In this document: in pieces, positions 44,296 through 53,783 of the stretch
Position numbering within the stretch: the first letter of the stretch is position 1
Layout: every line of letters starts with the position of its first letter
Assembly (NCBI GenBank): GCA_041688015.1
Contig: JBDNIY010000001.1
Span: forward strand, 62,001 to 126,000
Origin: Parvibaculum sp041688015
GTDB taxonomy: Bacteria; Pseudomonadota; Alphaproteobacteria; Parvibaculales; Parvibaculaceae
Direction: 5' to 3'
Length of the DNA: 64,000 bases
Notes under the pieces: generated by a model
The model's input: the letters and a program-made list of their open reading frames with translations, nothing else
Told to the model about the DNA's origin: nothing
The model's database searches: none
Program-made: the position numbers and the translations under genes

Positions 44296-45444
44296 GTGGA
44301 AATTGACATCTCATCTCGAAAGCTGGGCCTAGCTGCTGCCCTTATACTGAGTTCATTCTTCCTTATATCCAGTGCGGCTTTGGCCGCCGATCACCGTCAC
44401 AATGGTGACGGTCAACGTGGGCAGGCTGCGCAGCAACATGAAGATCGTCGGGGCGACCGAGCTCAGCGCCGACAAGGTCAGCGTCAGAACCAGACTCGGC
44501 AACAAAACAGGGAGCGTCAACAAGCGCAACGCTCACAATCCCAGCGCCAACAGGCTCAACGTCAAAAGTACCAGCGCCAACAATCCCAACGTCAGCAGGC
44601 TCAGCGTCAGAACACGCAACGCCAGCGTGCTCAAAGAGAACAATCTCAGCGCCAGCAGGCGCAGCATCAAAGCCAACAACGTCAACGCGCGCAAAGAGAA
44701 CAGTCTCAGCGCCATCATGCACAGCGTGCACAAAATCAACGCCAAAAGGCGCACCGCCAGCAGGCCCAACGTCAGCAGGCCCGGCATTCTCAAAGGCGTA
44801 GTGATCGGCGCGATGCGCGACGGTCTTCACAACGCCACGACAATCGCTATGCCGCCGCTCGGCGTCATGTCGCTCGTGGACCGGGTTGGGATCGCTGGCG
44901 CACACGTCACTATGTCAAATCACCGCGCTATAGGTGGAGCCATGATCGCCGGTCACGCCCGTGGTTCGACTACAACCGCTCGACCTACATTTCCATCTAT
45001 CGACCGACCTATGTCGTTCCCTCTTATGGGTATGGCGGCTATGGCTCTTCCTATTACGGTCCGGTCGGATGTGGTCGTGACGTTGTTGGCGCGGTGCTGG
45101 GTGGCGTCGCGGGTGGTCTGATCGGTGCGCATAATGGCGGTGGCAACGCCACGCTTGGCGGCGCCATCATCGGTGCCATTCTCGGCGGGACATTGGGCCA
45201 TGCTGTCGATCTCAGCGATCAGGCTTGCTATGGGCAGGTGCTCGAATATGCGCCGTCCAATCAGCCAGTCTATTGGGAGAGCGATGGCGGCCAGTATCAG
45301 GTGACACCATTGCGCACCTATCAGGCCAGTTCAGGTCAGTATTGCCGGGAATATCAGACCTCCGTCTATATCGACGGCCGTGATGAACAGGCCTACGGCA
45401 CCGCTTGCCGTCAGCCTGACGGCGCCTGGCGTGCGGTCAACTAG
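44296..45444 (+). CDS. Secreted Gln/Arg-repeat protein with RcnB-like and glycine-zipper surface-antigen domains
   Basis: 382 aa from GTG 44296, chosen because AGGAG lies nine bases upstream and the product begins with a good signal peptide (LGLAAALILSSFFLISSAALA, cleavage before ADHRH). Domain order: a ~140-residue low-complexity region of QRQQAQR-like repeats; an Arg/Trp-rich segment (GPGWDRWRTRHYVKSPRYRW) resembling RcnB-type proteins; a glycine-zipper membrane hairpin (VVGAVLGGVAGGLIGA..AIIGAILGGTLGHAVD); and a C-terminal 17-kDa-antigen-like part ending in YGTACRQPDGAWRAVN. The repeats are reiterated at DNA level, so length may vary between strains. Function is unknown; envelope location is likely. 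Confidence 0.7.
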   Translation: MEIDISSRKLGLAAALILSSFFLISSAALAADHRHNGDGQRGQAAQQHEDRRGDRAQRRQGQRQNQTRQQNRERQQAQRSQSQRQQAQRQKYQRQQSQRQQAQRQNTQRQRAQREQSQRQQAQHQSQQRQRAQREQSQRHHAQRAQNQRQKAHRQQAQRQQARHSQRRSDRRDARRSSQRHDNRYAAARRHVARGPGWDRWRTRHYVKSPRYRWSHDRRSRPWFDYNRSTYISIYRPTYVVPSYGYGGYGSSYYGPVGCGRDVVGAVLGGVAGGLIGAHNGGGNATLGGAIIGAILGGTLGHAVDLSDQACYGQVLEYAPSNQPVYWESDGGQYQVTPLRTYQASSGQYCREYQTSVYIDGRDEQAYGTACRQPDGAWRAVN

Positions 45445-45532
45445 GCCTGATGGCGTCCACGCGCCGTCAGGCAATGGAGACGCGCTCCGCCGCTTGTTTA
45501 CTTGACGCGGCGTCAATGGGGAGAGCGTGTGG

Positions 45533-45568
45533 CGGCGGTCCGAGGGGGTTCTCGGACCGCCGTTTTTT
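45533..45568 (+). terminator. Rho-independent terminator
   Basis: 12-bp perfect stem CGGCGGTCCGAG (45533-45544) / CTCGGACCGCCG (45551-45562), loop GGGGTT, then TTTTTT. It ends the surface-protein gene just before the convergent ilvD stop. A further dyad TTGACGC-G-GCGTCAA lies at 45502-45516. Confidence 0.92.
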
Positions 45569-47431
45569 CTAGTGCCCGCGCTTGAGCAAACCATCCAATA
45601 GCGAAACATCGCGGACAGCGCCGCGTGCCGCGCTGGTTACCATGGCGGCATAGGCTCGCAGAGCCGGAGAGACCCGACGTTTGCGCACTTCTTTTGGCAT
45701 CCAGCCATCCGCCTCTGCCTTCTTGCGGCGGACCGCCAGGTCGGCGTCGGATACGGCCAGATGAATTTTACGCTGAGGGATATCGATATCGATCACATCG
45801 CCGGTTTCAACCAACCCAATTGTGCCACCTTCGGCAGCTTCGGGCGAGACATGGCCAATGGACAAGCCCGACGTGCCACCAGAAAAACGACCATCTGTGA
45901 CAAGTGCGCAGGCTTTACCGAGGCCTTTCGATTTGATGTAGCTCGTTGGATAGAGCATCTCCTGCATGCCCGGCCCACCGCGCGGGCCTTCGAAGCGGAT
46001 TAATACCACTTCGCCAGCTTTAACCTCTCTGGTCAAAATGCCAGAGACGGCGCTGTCCTGACTTTCATAGACGCGTGCAGGCCCCGAAAAGACGAGGTTC
46101 GATGGATCGACACCGGCAGTTTTTACGATGCAGCCGTCTTCTGCCAGATTGCCATAGAGAACCGCCAAGCCGCCATCTTTGGAATAGGCATGCGCAATGT
46201 CGCGGATGACGCCATTGCTACGGTCGAGATCAAGTTCGGGATAGCGACGCGATTGTGAAAACGCTTTGGTTGTCCGTACGCCACCGGGTGCGGCACGGAA
46301 AAATTCATGCGCGTGATTGCTTTTTGAACGACCGATATCCCAATGATCAATGGCTTCGCCAAGCGTCGGGCTATGAACGGTCACCGCATCACGATGAATA
46401 AGCCCGCCGTGGTCAAGTTCACCGAGGATAGCGAAAACGCCACCTGCGCGATGAACGTCTTCCATATGGACATCGCCACGCGCAGGCGCGACCTTGGACA
46501 GGTTCGGCACGCGATGCGACAGACGATCAATGTCTTTCATTGAGAAAGGCACCTCGCCTTCAAAGGCAGCGGCGAGCAAATGCAACACTGTATTGGTTGA
46601 ACCGCCCATGGCGATATCGAGCGACATGGCGTTCTCAAACGCATCGAATGTCGCAATATTGCGCGGCAGCACGCTTTCATCGTCTGTTTCGTAGTGACGG
46701 CGCGTGATTTCGACGATCAGGCGACCGGCTTCAAGAAAAAGCTCCTTGCGGTCAGAATGGGTAGCCAGCGTTGAGCCATTGCCTGGCAGTGAGAGGCCAA
46801 GCGCTTCGGTCAGGCAATTCATTGAGTTCGCAGTGAACATGCCTGAGCATGAGCCGCAGGTGGGGCAGGCTGAACGCTCGACAACGGCGACTTCTTCATC
46901 GCTAATCTTGTCGTCGGCAGCCGCAACCATAGCATCGATCAGATCGACGGCGCGCTCGCTGTCTCCCCATTTCACTTTGCCGGCTTCCATCGGGCCGCCG
47001 GATACAAACACCACGGGAATATTAAGGCGCATGGCGGCCATCAACATGCCGGGCGTGATCTTGTCGCAATTGGAAATGCAGACTAGCGCATCTGCGCAAT
47101 GCGCGTTGACCATATATTCAACGCTGTCGGCAATGAGGTCGCGTGACGGCAAGCTATAGAGCATGCCGTCATGGCCCATCGCAATGCCGTCATCGACCGC
47201 GATCGTATTGAATTCTTTGGCGACGCCGCCCGCTTTTTCGATTTCGCGCGCAACAAGCTGGCCCATGTCCTTCAGGTGTACATGGCCCGGCACGAACTAC
47301 GTAAATGAATTGGCAATTGCAATGATGGGCTTGCCAAAGTCGCCGTCATTCATTCCGGTGGCGCGCCATAGGCCGCGTGCGCCGGCCATGTTGCGGCCAT
47401 GGGTCGATGTGCGAGAACGATAGGGGGGCAC
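45569..47431 (-). pseudogene. ilvD: Dihydroxy-acid dehydratase, interrupted by an in-frame TAG
   Basis: Fe-S enzyme of valine/leucine/isoleucine synthesis. The reading frame from GTG 47431 (AGGA eight bases upstream) gives the normal start PPYRSRTSTHGRNMAGARGLWRATG, then ..IIAIANSFT-stop-FVPGHVHLKD... The stop is TAG at 47297-47299, where IlvD proteins have Gln (NSFTQFVPGH), so one C-to-T change (CAG to TAG) explains it. The rest is intact: NCDKITPGMLMA, ACPTCGSCSGMFTANSMN (cluster Cys), GGSTNTVLHLLAAA, and the C-terminal TDGRFSGGTSGLSIGHVSPEA. A GTG at 47293 could restart translation but would lose ~46 conserved residues. Pseudogene, sequencing error or suppressed amber are all possible. Confidence 0.88.
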
Positions 47432-48100
47432 GGTGATGTCCTTTCGACCAGAGAAACAGGTGTTGCTCCGCTCTATACCAAGAGCGACGCGGGTATTTCT
47501 ATCTGCGTGGAAGCGAAGTGACAAATATCACAAATAGCCACATGCAGAGAGACGTTAACTCACTGTTCCTAATGCCTTTTTTTATCGAAGTGCAGCCTGT
47601 TGGCCCGCTATGGTTTTTAACACGGGGCAATCGCTTGCCGATGGCTCCGTTGCGGCCCTCTTATTGCTGGTTGGTTTATTCAGGCAGTTAGGTAATTGCT
47701 GCGCTGCCGTTGCGCGGTACGAATAACCATGGAGCACGGGAAAAAAGAGACACGCCGCCTCTATTTTGTGCATCGCACCACAAGCAGCGTTCATCGGAGA
47801 TAATTGCGTCTACAGAACATCCTTGAAAGCACGTCGGTGCTTGCTGGGTTCAGCGTTCCCATGCGGAAAACCACGAGCTTGAAAATGCTCTTCTGTGAAT
47901 TTGCTGTGTCATGCGTCGCGGATATAGAGTTAACTTGAGCGTGGGAGCGTGGGAGCGTGGGAGCGTGGGAGCGGGGGCCCGGTGGTTCGATCTCCAAATG
48001 AGGTCGGGCGCTATCGGGGTCTCTCTTGATCTGAGTGGAATACTTCTTGTGGCAGCGCTTTGCCTATATGAAGCAAACGAAATCAAAACGGAGCTTCTTT
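47432..48100. other. Divergent ilvD-potF intergenic region
   Basis: About 670 bp with no convincing gene; short ORFs here have no recognisable features. It must carry the promoters of ilvD (minus) and potF (plus). The only marked structure is the 8-bp tandem array at 47937-47976. Confidence 0.5.
47937..47976. repeat. 8-bp tandem repeat array
   Basis: Four perfect copies of GAGCGTGG (47937-47968) followed by a degenerate fifth (GAGCGGGG), about 125 bp upstream of the potF start. Short arrays like this can gain or lose units by slippage and could tune promoter spacing. Confidence 0.85.
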
Positions 48101-49201
48101 ATGAACTGGAAAATCGGGACTGGAATCGCCGCGATGGTATTTGTCGGAATGTTCTCCGCCAATGCGCACGCCGAGGACAAAGTCCTCAACATCTACAACT
48201 GGTCAGACTACATCGCCAAAGACACAGTGGCGAACTTCGAAAAAGAGACAGGCATCAAAGTTAATTATGATGTCTATGACGGCAATGAGACGATGGAAGC
48301 CAAATTGATGGCTGGGTCATCGGGTTACGACATTGTCGTGCCGACAGCCTTTCCGTTTCTTGACCGCGAAATCAAGGCCGGGGTGTTTCAGAAACTCGAT
48401 AGGAGCAAGATCCCGAACTACAAAAACCTCGACCCTGAACTGATGAAACGCGTAGCTGCCGCCGATCCGGGCAACAAATATGCTGTCATCTGGATGTGGG
48501 GCACAACGGGTCTTGGCTACAATGTGGATGCAGTAAACAAGCGCATTCCCAACGCGCCAACCAACTCCTATGATCTGCTCTTCAAGCCGGAAAATGCTGC
48601 CAAGCTCAAGGATTGCGGCATCACAATTCTCGACAGCCCGACGGACATTATGCCGATCGCGTTGAACTATCTGGGTCTCAATCCGGTGTCGAAAAATCCT
48701 GATGACCTCAAAAAAGCAGAAGCCTTGATGATGTCGATCCGGCCCTACGTCAAATATTTCAACTCATCGCAGTACATCAACGACCTTGCCAATGGCGACG
48801 TCTGCCTGTCGGTGGGCTGGTCGGGTGACGTGTTTCAGGCTCAAGCGCGTGCCGAAGAAGCCAAGAATGGCGTCAATATCGCATACTCGATCCCCAAAGA
48901 GGGCACGATGATCTGGTTTGACAATATGGCCATTCCGAAAGATGCGCCGCATCCTGAAAATGCGCTCAAATGGATCAATTTCATCCTTCAGCCGAAAGTC
49001 GAAGCGGCGAACTCGAACTATGTGGCTTACGCCAATCCGGTGCCTGCCTCCAAGGAGTTCATGGATGCGGAAGTGAAGGACAATCCTTCGATTTATCCTT
49101 CCGATGAAGTGATGGCGAAACTCTTCGCCGTTCCCGCGCAGGATGCTGCCTTCATTCGACAGCAAACTAGAATTTGGACAGCGATCCGCACGGGTCAGTA
49201 A
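48101..49201 (+). CDS. potF: Polyamine ABC transporter substrate-binding protein
   Basis: Periplasmic spermidine/putrescine-binding protein (366 aa). Signal peptide MNWKIGTGIAAMVFVGMFSANAHA, then VLNIYNWSDYIAKDTVANFEKETGIKV, YDGNETMEAKLMAGSSGYDIVVPTA, YAVIWMWGTTGLGYNVDAV, the CLSVGWSGDVFQAQARA pocket segment and MIWFDNMAIPKDAPHPENALKWINF. ATG 48101 has GGAG seven bases upstream. It is followed by a hairpin, a degenerate potF fragment, then potH and potI; the expected potG ATPase gene is missing. Confidence 0.93.
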   Translation: MNWKIGTGIAAMVFVGMFSANAHAEDKVLNIYNWSDYIAKDTVANFEKETGIKVNYDVYDGNETMEAKLMAGSSGYDIVVPTAFPFLDREIKAGVFQKLDRSKIPNYKNLDPELMKRVAAADPGNKYAVIWMWGTTGLGYNVDAVNKRIPNAPTNSYDLLFKPENAAKLKDCGITILDSPTDIMPIALNYLGLNPVSKNPDDLKKAEALMMSIRPYVKYFNSSQYINDLANGDVCLSVGWSGDVFQAQARAEEAKNGVNIAYSIPKEGTMIWFDNMAIPKDAPHPENALKWINFILQPKVEAANSNYVAYANPVPASKEFMDAEVKDNPSIYPSDEVMAKLFAVPAQDAAFIRQQTRIWTAIRTGQ

Positions 49202-49207
49202 AAAATC

Positions 49208-49240
49208 GGCCCCGGTGGTAATTCCTCCGGGGCCACTTTG
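49208..49240 (+). terminator. Hairpin after potF
   Basis: GGCCCCGG (49208-49215) / CCGGGGCC (49227-49234) followed by ACTTTGTTTG. It may terminate or attenuate transcription between potF and potHI. Confidence 0.6.
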
Positions 49241-49313
49241 TTTGTATATTTATTTGAGCTTCAGTGAGGCTGGTGTTTGATTCAATAGAGTGGAGAGGGT
49301 TAGTTTCGGCCGA

Positions 49314-49545
49314 CTGGCAATTCCAAAAAGCGCGACATCCCGATGTTGCACTCGCGTGGATCAATTTCATTCCTCAGCCCAAAATTGAGGCCGCCAATTC
49401 GGTATCTGCCTCCAAGAAATTTATGAATCCATCGGTCGCGGAAAATCCGGCGATCTATCCACCGCCCGAAGCCATACGAAATTTTTACTGTGCCAGCCAA
49501 GTTGGTGAAACTTAGTGAACTTCAAAAATGGGCCATGGACTTCGA
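49314..49545 (+). pseudogene. Degenerate 3' fragment of a second potF-like gene
   Basis: The peptide HPDVALAWINFIPQPKIEAANS parallels HPENALKWINFILQPKVEAANS of the adjacent potF; VSASKKFMNPSVAENPAIYPP parallels VPASKEFMDAEVKDNPSIYP. After a frame change, IFTVPAKLVKL resembles the LFAVPAQ segment. No N-terminal two-thirds is present. It occupies the slot where potG would be expected in a potFGHI operon. Confidence 0.8.
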
Positions 49546-49630
49546 TCCAAACCGCCCTTTAAGTATGATAACGACGGTAGAGAATGCGTCGACGTTACAA
49601 GTGCGAAATTAAACGAAAGCCTCATGGGGT

Positions 49631-50584
49631 GTGCGAGTGACTGATGTACAAGTGCAGGGTGCCAAGATAGCCGAGCAGATAATGGCCGGATTGGCGCGCA
49701 TAGGCCTGACAGGCCGACGCATCGTTATTGGCGTCCCATTGGTGTGGCTCTGCATTTTCTTTCTGTTGCCCTTCCTAATTGTTCTCAAGATTAGCTTCGC
49801 ATCTCAGATATTAGCCGTCCCCCCATTCACCCCGTTGCTTGATTGGGGCAGTGGCTATTTGCCCAGTTTGCATATTGACTGGTCGAACTATCACTACATG
49901 TTCACTGACGACCTTTATATTGTCGCCTACTTGAACTCCGTTCGTATTGCTTTCGTATCAACGTGCATCTGTATCTTGATCGCCTATCCGATGGCATATG
50001 GTGTCGCGCGCGCGCCTGAGAGGTGGCGCAATATGATGCTGCTCCTTATTGTTCTGCCGTTCTGGACATCGTTGCTTTTGCGCGTTTACGCTTGGATCGG
50101 TCTCTTAAAGACCAATGGCGTTATCAACAATTTTCTTCTGGATATCGGCATCATTCATGCGCCGCTTCCGATGATGAACAACGCCTTCTCGGTCTATGTT
50201 GGCATCGTCTATTCCTATCTACCGTTTATGCTTCTTCCGCTTTATGCCTCGTTGTCTCGAATGGACTTTACGTTGCTTGAAGCGGCGAGCGATTTGGGCG
50301 CGTCACGCATGCGGGCGTTTCTGTCCATCACGTTGCCACTGTCGATACCGGGCGTCATCGCTGGTGCGATGCTCGTTTTCATCCCCGCCGTCGGTGAGTT
50401 TGTCATTCCCTCGCTTCTCGGCGGCACAGGCGTCACCATGATTGGGCGTGTGATTTGGGATGAGTTTTTCAGCAATCAGGCATGGCCCGTCGCTTCGGCC
50501 GTTGCGGTGATCTTGATGCTCGTCCTAGTGGTGCCGATCATGCTCTATCAATATTTCCAGACCCGGGCGGAGGCACGCTTATGA
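49631..50584 (+). CDS. potH: Polyamine ABC transporter permease PotH-like
   Basis: Inner-membrane permease (317 aa) with about six helices, starting with GVPLVWLCIFFLLPFLIVLKISFA. The ABC-coupling EAA loop is LLEAASDLGASRMRAFLSITLPLSIPGVIAGAMLVFIP. LPFWTSLLLRVYAWIGLLKTNG is typical of PotB/PotH. The start is uncertain: GTG 49631 or GTG 49637, the latter better spaced from GGGG. It overlaps potI (ATGA). Confidence 0.92.
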   Translation: MRVTDVQVQGAKIAEQIMAGLARIGLTGRRIVIGVPLVWLCIFFLLPFLIVLKISFASQILAVPPFTPLLDWGSGYLPSLHIDWSNYHYMFTDDLYIVAYLNSVRIAFVSTCICILIAYPMAYGVARAPERWRNMMLLLIVLPFWTSLLLRVYAWIGLLKTNGVINNFLLDIGIIHAPLPMMNNAFSVYVGIVYSYLPFMLLPLYASLSRMDFTLLEAASDLGASRMRAFLSITLPLSIPGVIAGAMLVFIPAVGEFVIPSLLGGTGVTMIGRVIWDEFFSNQAWPVASAVAVILMLVLVVPIMLYQYFQTRAEARL

Positions 50585-51405
50585 GGAAGACCGGCCTTTC
50601 ACCCTTCGTCATCGGTTGCATGATTTTTGGCTTCACGTTCCTCTACGCGCCGATTGTCATGCTCATCATTTTTTCATTCAACGCATCGCGCCTTGTGACC
50701 GTCTGGGCCGGCTTTTCCACCAAGTGGTACGGTGTCCTGATGACGGACGATCAGGTGCTGGGCGCAGCTTATCTGAGTTTCAAGATCGCCATAGCCAATG
50801 GTTTTTTGTCTGTGATTTTGGGAACAATGGCCGCTTTCGCTCTCGTTCGATTCGGTCGGTTTTATGGCCGCTCGATCGTGATTCAATCGATTTCGTCCCG
50901 CCTCGTTTTGCCGGACGTCATTCTTGGCCTCTCAATTCTTCTCTTGTTCGTTTCGTTGCAGGCGCTTATTGGCTGGCCAGCGCAACGTGGCGTGATGACT
51001 ATCCTCATTGCGCATGTCACTTTCTCGTCAGCCTATGTAGCGATCGTCGTACAATCGCGGCTGGCGGGGCTTGATCAATCATATGAAGAAGCCGCTTTTG
51101 ATCTTGGCGCGGGACCGTTTACGGTCTTTCGGACCGTGACACTTCCCATGATTGCGCCTTCTCTGGTCGCCGGGTGGCTGCTGTCGTTTATCCTATCATT
51201 TGACGATTTGGTGATAGCGAGCTTTGCCTCTGGACCAGGGGCAACGACTTTGCCGATGGTTATCTTTTCGAAAGTGCGGTTTGGGATCAGCCCGGAGATC
51301 AACGCCCTTGCGACACTCATCGTCGTAGCGGTGGCCATCGGCGTGGTGCTGGCTGGCACCTTGCTGCAACGGAGCGCGGCAAGGTCGGGAGAAGGCAAAC
51401 CCTGA
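50581..51405 (+). CDS. potI: Polyamine ABC transporter permease PotI-like
   Basis: Second permease subunit (274 aa from ATG 50581, overlapping the potH stop). Typical opening YAPIVMLIIFSFNASRLVTVWAGFSTKWYGVL; the EAA loop is YEEAAFDLGAGPFTVFRTVTLPMIAPSLVAGWLLSFILSFDDLVIASF. The convergent DUF1295 gene ends 6 bp after its stop, so no ATPase follows downstream either. Confidence 0.93.
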   Translation: MRKTGLSPFVIGCMIFGFTFLYAPIVMLIIFSFNASRLVTVWAGFSTKWYGVLMTDDQVLGAAYLSFKIAIANGFLSVILGTMAAFALVRFGRFYGRSIVIQSISSRLVLPDVILGLSILLLFVSLQALIGWPAQRGVMTILIAHVTFSSAYVAIVVQSRLAGLDQSYEEAAFDLGAGPFTVFRTVTLPMIAPSLVAGWLLSFILSFDDLVIASFASGPGATTLPMVIFSKVRFGISPEINALATLIVVAVAIGVVLAGTLLQRSAARSGEGKP

Positions 51406-51411
51406 CGGATA

Positions 51412-52209
51412 TCAGGATTTGCGTGGCGGCCAGGGAATGAAGGGGCTGGTGCGGCGCATATAGTCAGCATAGGTCGGACGTGAGCGCTGCACGCGGCGCT
51501 CAAGAAGTGCTGCGCCGCTCCATTCGACCAACAGGTATGTCATGACAATGGGGCCGGGTAGGCTCATCCAGCCATAAGGCGCCTCGCAGGCGATCAGAAA
51601 GCACCCCCACCAGAAACAGAGGTCGCCGAAATAGTTGGGATGGCGGGTATAGCGCCACAGTCCACGGTCGAGCACTTTGCCCCGATTGTTGGCATCCGCT
51701 TTAAACCGGGCCAACTGCCAGTCTCCGATGCTTTCAAAACCGATGCCGATGATTGCAAGGCAGGCACCACCAATCGCCAGAAACCTGAGCGACCCCGTCG
51801 CGCCATAGGCCCCTAATTGAATGGGGAACGATACAATCCACATCATGAGGCCTTGCAGCGCGAAGACATATCTGAGCGTAAAGAAATGTACATTGCCTTT
51901 GGCCTTGCCAACCATGGCTTGATAGCGTCCATCGGGCCCTTCGCGCCGCCATCGCGCCAACAGATAGAGGCCAAGCCGCAGCCCCCAAACAACGACGAGG
52001 ATGACTAGTATATGTTGATGATCGCCGCCAAAGGGAAAGAGGCGCGCGGTCACGCTACTGACGAGGAGGAAACCAAAAGCCCAGAATGCATCAATGAAGC
52101 TGACATCACCAAGAAGGATGCTGAGCCCCCAGAGCACAAGCATCATGACGGCGACCGCACCTAGATTGGCTGCCAACAGCGTTGTGACGCTGATCGTTTC
52201 AAAGACCAT
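51412..52209 (-). CDS. DUF1295 / steroid 5-alpha-reductase-like membrane protein
   Basis: 265-aa polytopic membrane protein. The C-terminal signature GLWRYTRHPNYFGDLCFWWGCFL is that of DUF1295 and related reductases/isoprenylcysteine methyltransferase-like proteins, which bind NADPH or SAM there. FIDAFWAFGFLLVSSV and WGLRLGLYLLARWRREGPDGRY are also typical. The substrate is unknown. Monocistronic. Confidence 0.85.
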   Translation of the reverse strand: MVFETISVTTLLAANLGAVAVMMLVLWGLSILLGDVSFIDAFWAFGFLLVSSVTARLFPFGGDHQHILVILVVVWGLRLGLYLLARWRREGPDGRYQAMVGKAKGNVHFFTLRYVFALQGLMMWIVSFPIQLGAYGATGSLRFLAIGGACLAIIGIGFESIGDWQLARFKADANNRGKVLDRGLWRYTRHPNYFGDLCFWWGCFLIACEAPYGWMSLPGPIVMTYLLVEWSGAALLERRVQRSRPTYADYMRRTSPFIPWPPRKS

Positions 52210-52373
52210 GGTCGTTCCTTCCGATTTTCACTCAGTCTAGCTTGTGGGTTCCCGGAAATCTTCAAAAGCTCCCGTTGCTTGCGTCAACATACTAGGCTCG
52301 CGTCGCGCCATGGCGAATCGTGATGAAATCCCCATGAAACAATCTATGACCCTATCGGAGTGTGCCCACCCTT

Positions 52374-52826
52374 ATGCCTGAGATTTTTGTTGATGCCGAT
52401 GCCTGCCCCGTCAAGGACGAAGTGTTGCGGGTCGCCGAGCGGCACGGCCTTGCGGTTTGTATCGTGAGCAATAGCGGCATGCGTCCGAGCCGAAACCCCA
52501 TGGTTCGCCAGATTGTCGTGCCGCAAACCCCTGATGCCGCTGACGATTGGATTGCCGAGCACATCAGCGCGGCCGATATCTGCATTACTGCCGACATTCC
52601 GTTAGCCGCGCGATGTATCGAAAAAGGTGCGACCGCGCTCCATTCCAATGGTAAGCCGTTCACGATCGAGAGCATTGGCATGGCGCTCGCTATGCGCGAT
52701 CTGATGCAGCAATTGCGCGAAGCGGGTGACGTAAAGGGAACCAACCCACCGTTTACAAAGGAAGATCGTTCACGTTTTCTGCGCGCGCTGGAGGATGCCG
52801 TTCAGGTACATTTGCGACGCGGCTGA
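52374..52826 (+). CDS. YaiI/YqxD family (DUF188) protein
   Basis: 150-aa PIN-like-fold protein of unknown biochemical role. Diagnostic opening MPEIFVDADACPVKDEVLRVAERH, then DDWIAEHISAADICITADIPLAARCIEKGATALHSNG and the KEDRSRFLRALEDAV tail. ATG 52374 follows CGGAG at about 13 bp; GTG 52362 is too close to that site. Confidence 0.9.
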   Translation: MPEIFVDADACPVKDEVLRVAERHGLAVCIVSNSGMRPSRNPMVRQIVVPQTPDAADDWIAEHISAADICITADIPLAARCIEKGATALHSNGKPFTIESIGMALAMRDLMQQLREAGDVKGTNPPFTKEDRSRFLRALEDAVQVHLRRG

Positions 52827-52899
52827 TCGGCCCGACCCTTGCCATTCTCTCTTGATGATAGATGATGCGTAGATAAAAATAAGAATTGTGGGAGGTCGC

Positions 52900-53783
52900 A
52901 TGAGCGGGATCGACGAGAAGGCGTTTCAGTTCAAAGGTGAGGGTGGTCATGCCGTTGCCGCCTGGCGTTGGTCAAAACCGGTGCCTGCGCGTGCTGTGTT
53001 GCAAGTGGCGCATGGTATGGGTGAACATGCGAAGCGCTACAAGCCAAAGCTAGAACCACTGATGGAAGCCGGGATCGTTGTTTATGCCAATGATCATCGA
53101 GGCCACGGCCTCACCGCACCGACGCCAGACCAATATGGCGATTTTGGTCCGGGTGGGTGTTTCCCGCCCTCGTCAGCGATATGGCAAAACTAACGGCGGT
53201 AGCACGCGCCGAAAACCCTGATCTGCCGCTCGTTCTGCTCGGACACAGCATGGGGTCTTTTGCTGCTCAGCTCTATGCCATTCACCATTCGCAGATGATT
53301 GATGGATTGGTGATCTCAGGCTCTGCCGCGCTTGACCGCGTTGTGGCCGTTCTCCCTGCAGACCCCGATGCGCCCGCTCTCGATGCGTTCAATGGAGCGT
53401 TTGAGCCTGCGCGGACGTCGTTTGATTGGCTAAGCCGCGATGAAGCAGAAGTCGATCTCTATATCGCTGATCCCATGTGCGGTTTCTCGGTGACGCCTGC
53501 ATCCATGCAATCCATGGTTGAGGTCTTGTTGCCAACGGCCGATGCCGCCGAGATCATGAAAATTCGTAGTGATTTACCTGTCTATTTCATGTCGGGCGAC
53601 AAGGACCCGGTTGGAGGTCCTGATCTTAATTTTCTGAAGACGCTGATTGAGCGGTATGCCGCCCGCGGCCTCACCGTGACCAAAGATTTTTATAAAGACG
53701 GCAGGCATGAGATATTGAACGAAACCAATCGAGGCGAGGTGGTGGCCAATCTGCGCGCTTTTGTTGAAGGCTTGGTGAAATGA
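52900..53783 (+). pseudogene. Alpha/beta hydrolase (monoacylglycerol lipase-like), frameshifted
   Basis: COG2267-type lysophospholipase/lipase. The N-terminal ORF (from ATG 52900 behind GGAGG) reads LQVAHGMGEHAKRYKPKLEPL, YANDHRGHGLTAP and YGDFGPGG, then runs out of frame. The -1 frame carries on from 53157 with FPALVSDMAKL, the nucleophile GHSMGSFAAQLYA, the acid loop SGDKDPVGG and the His segment DGRHEILNETNR, ending 53783. A one-base loss within the GGGTGGGTG stretch (53151-53159) explains the split. All catalytic residues survive across the two frames. The stop overlaps the next gene (ATGA). Confidence 0.82.

Noticed and set aside
47937..47976. Possible CRISPR array
   Set aside because: The 8-bp units are contiguous without spacers, and no cas gene is nearby.
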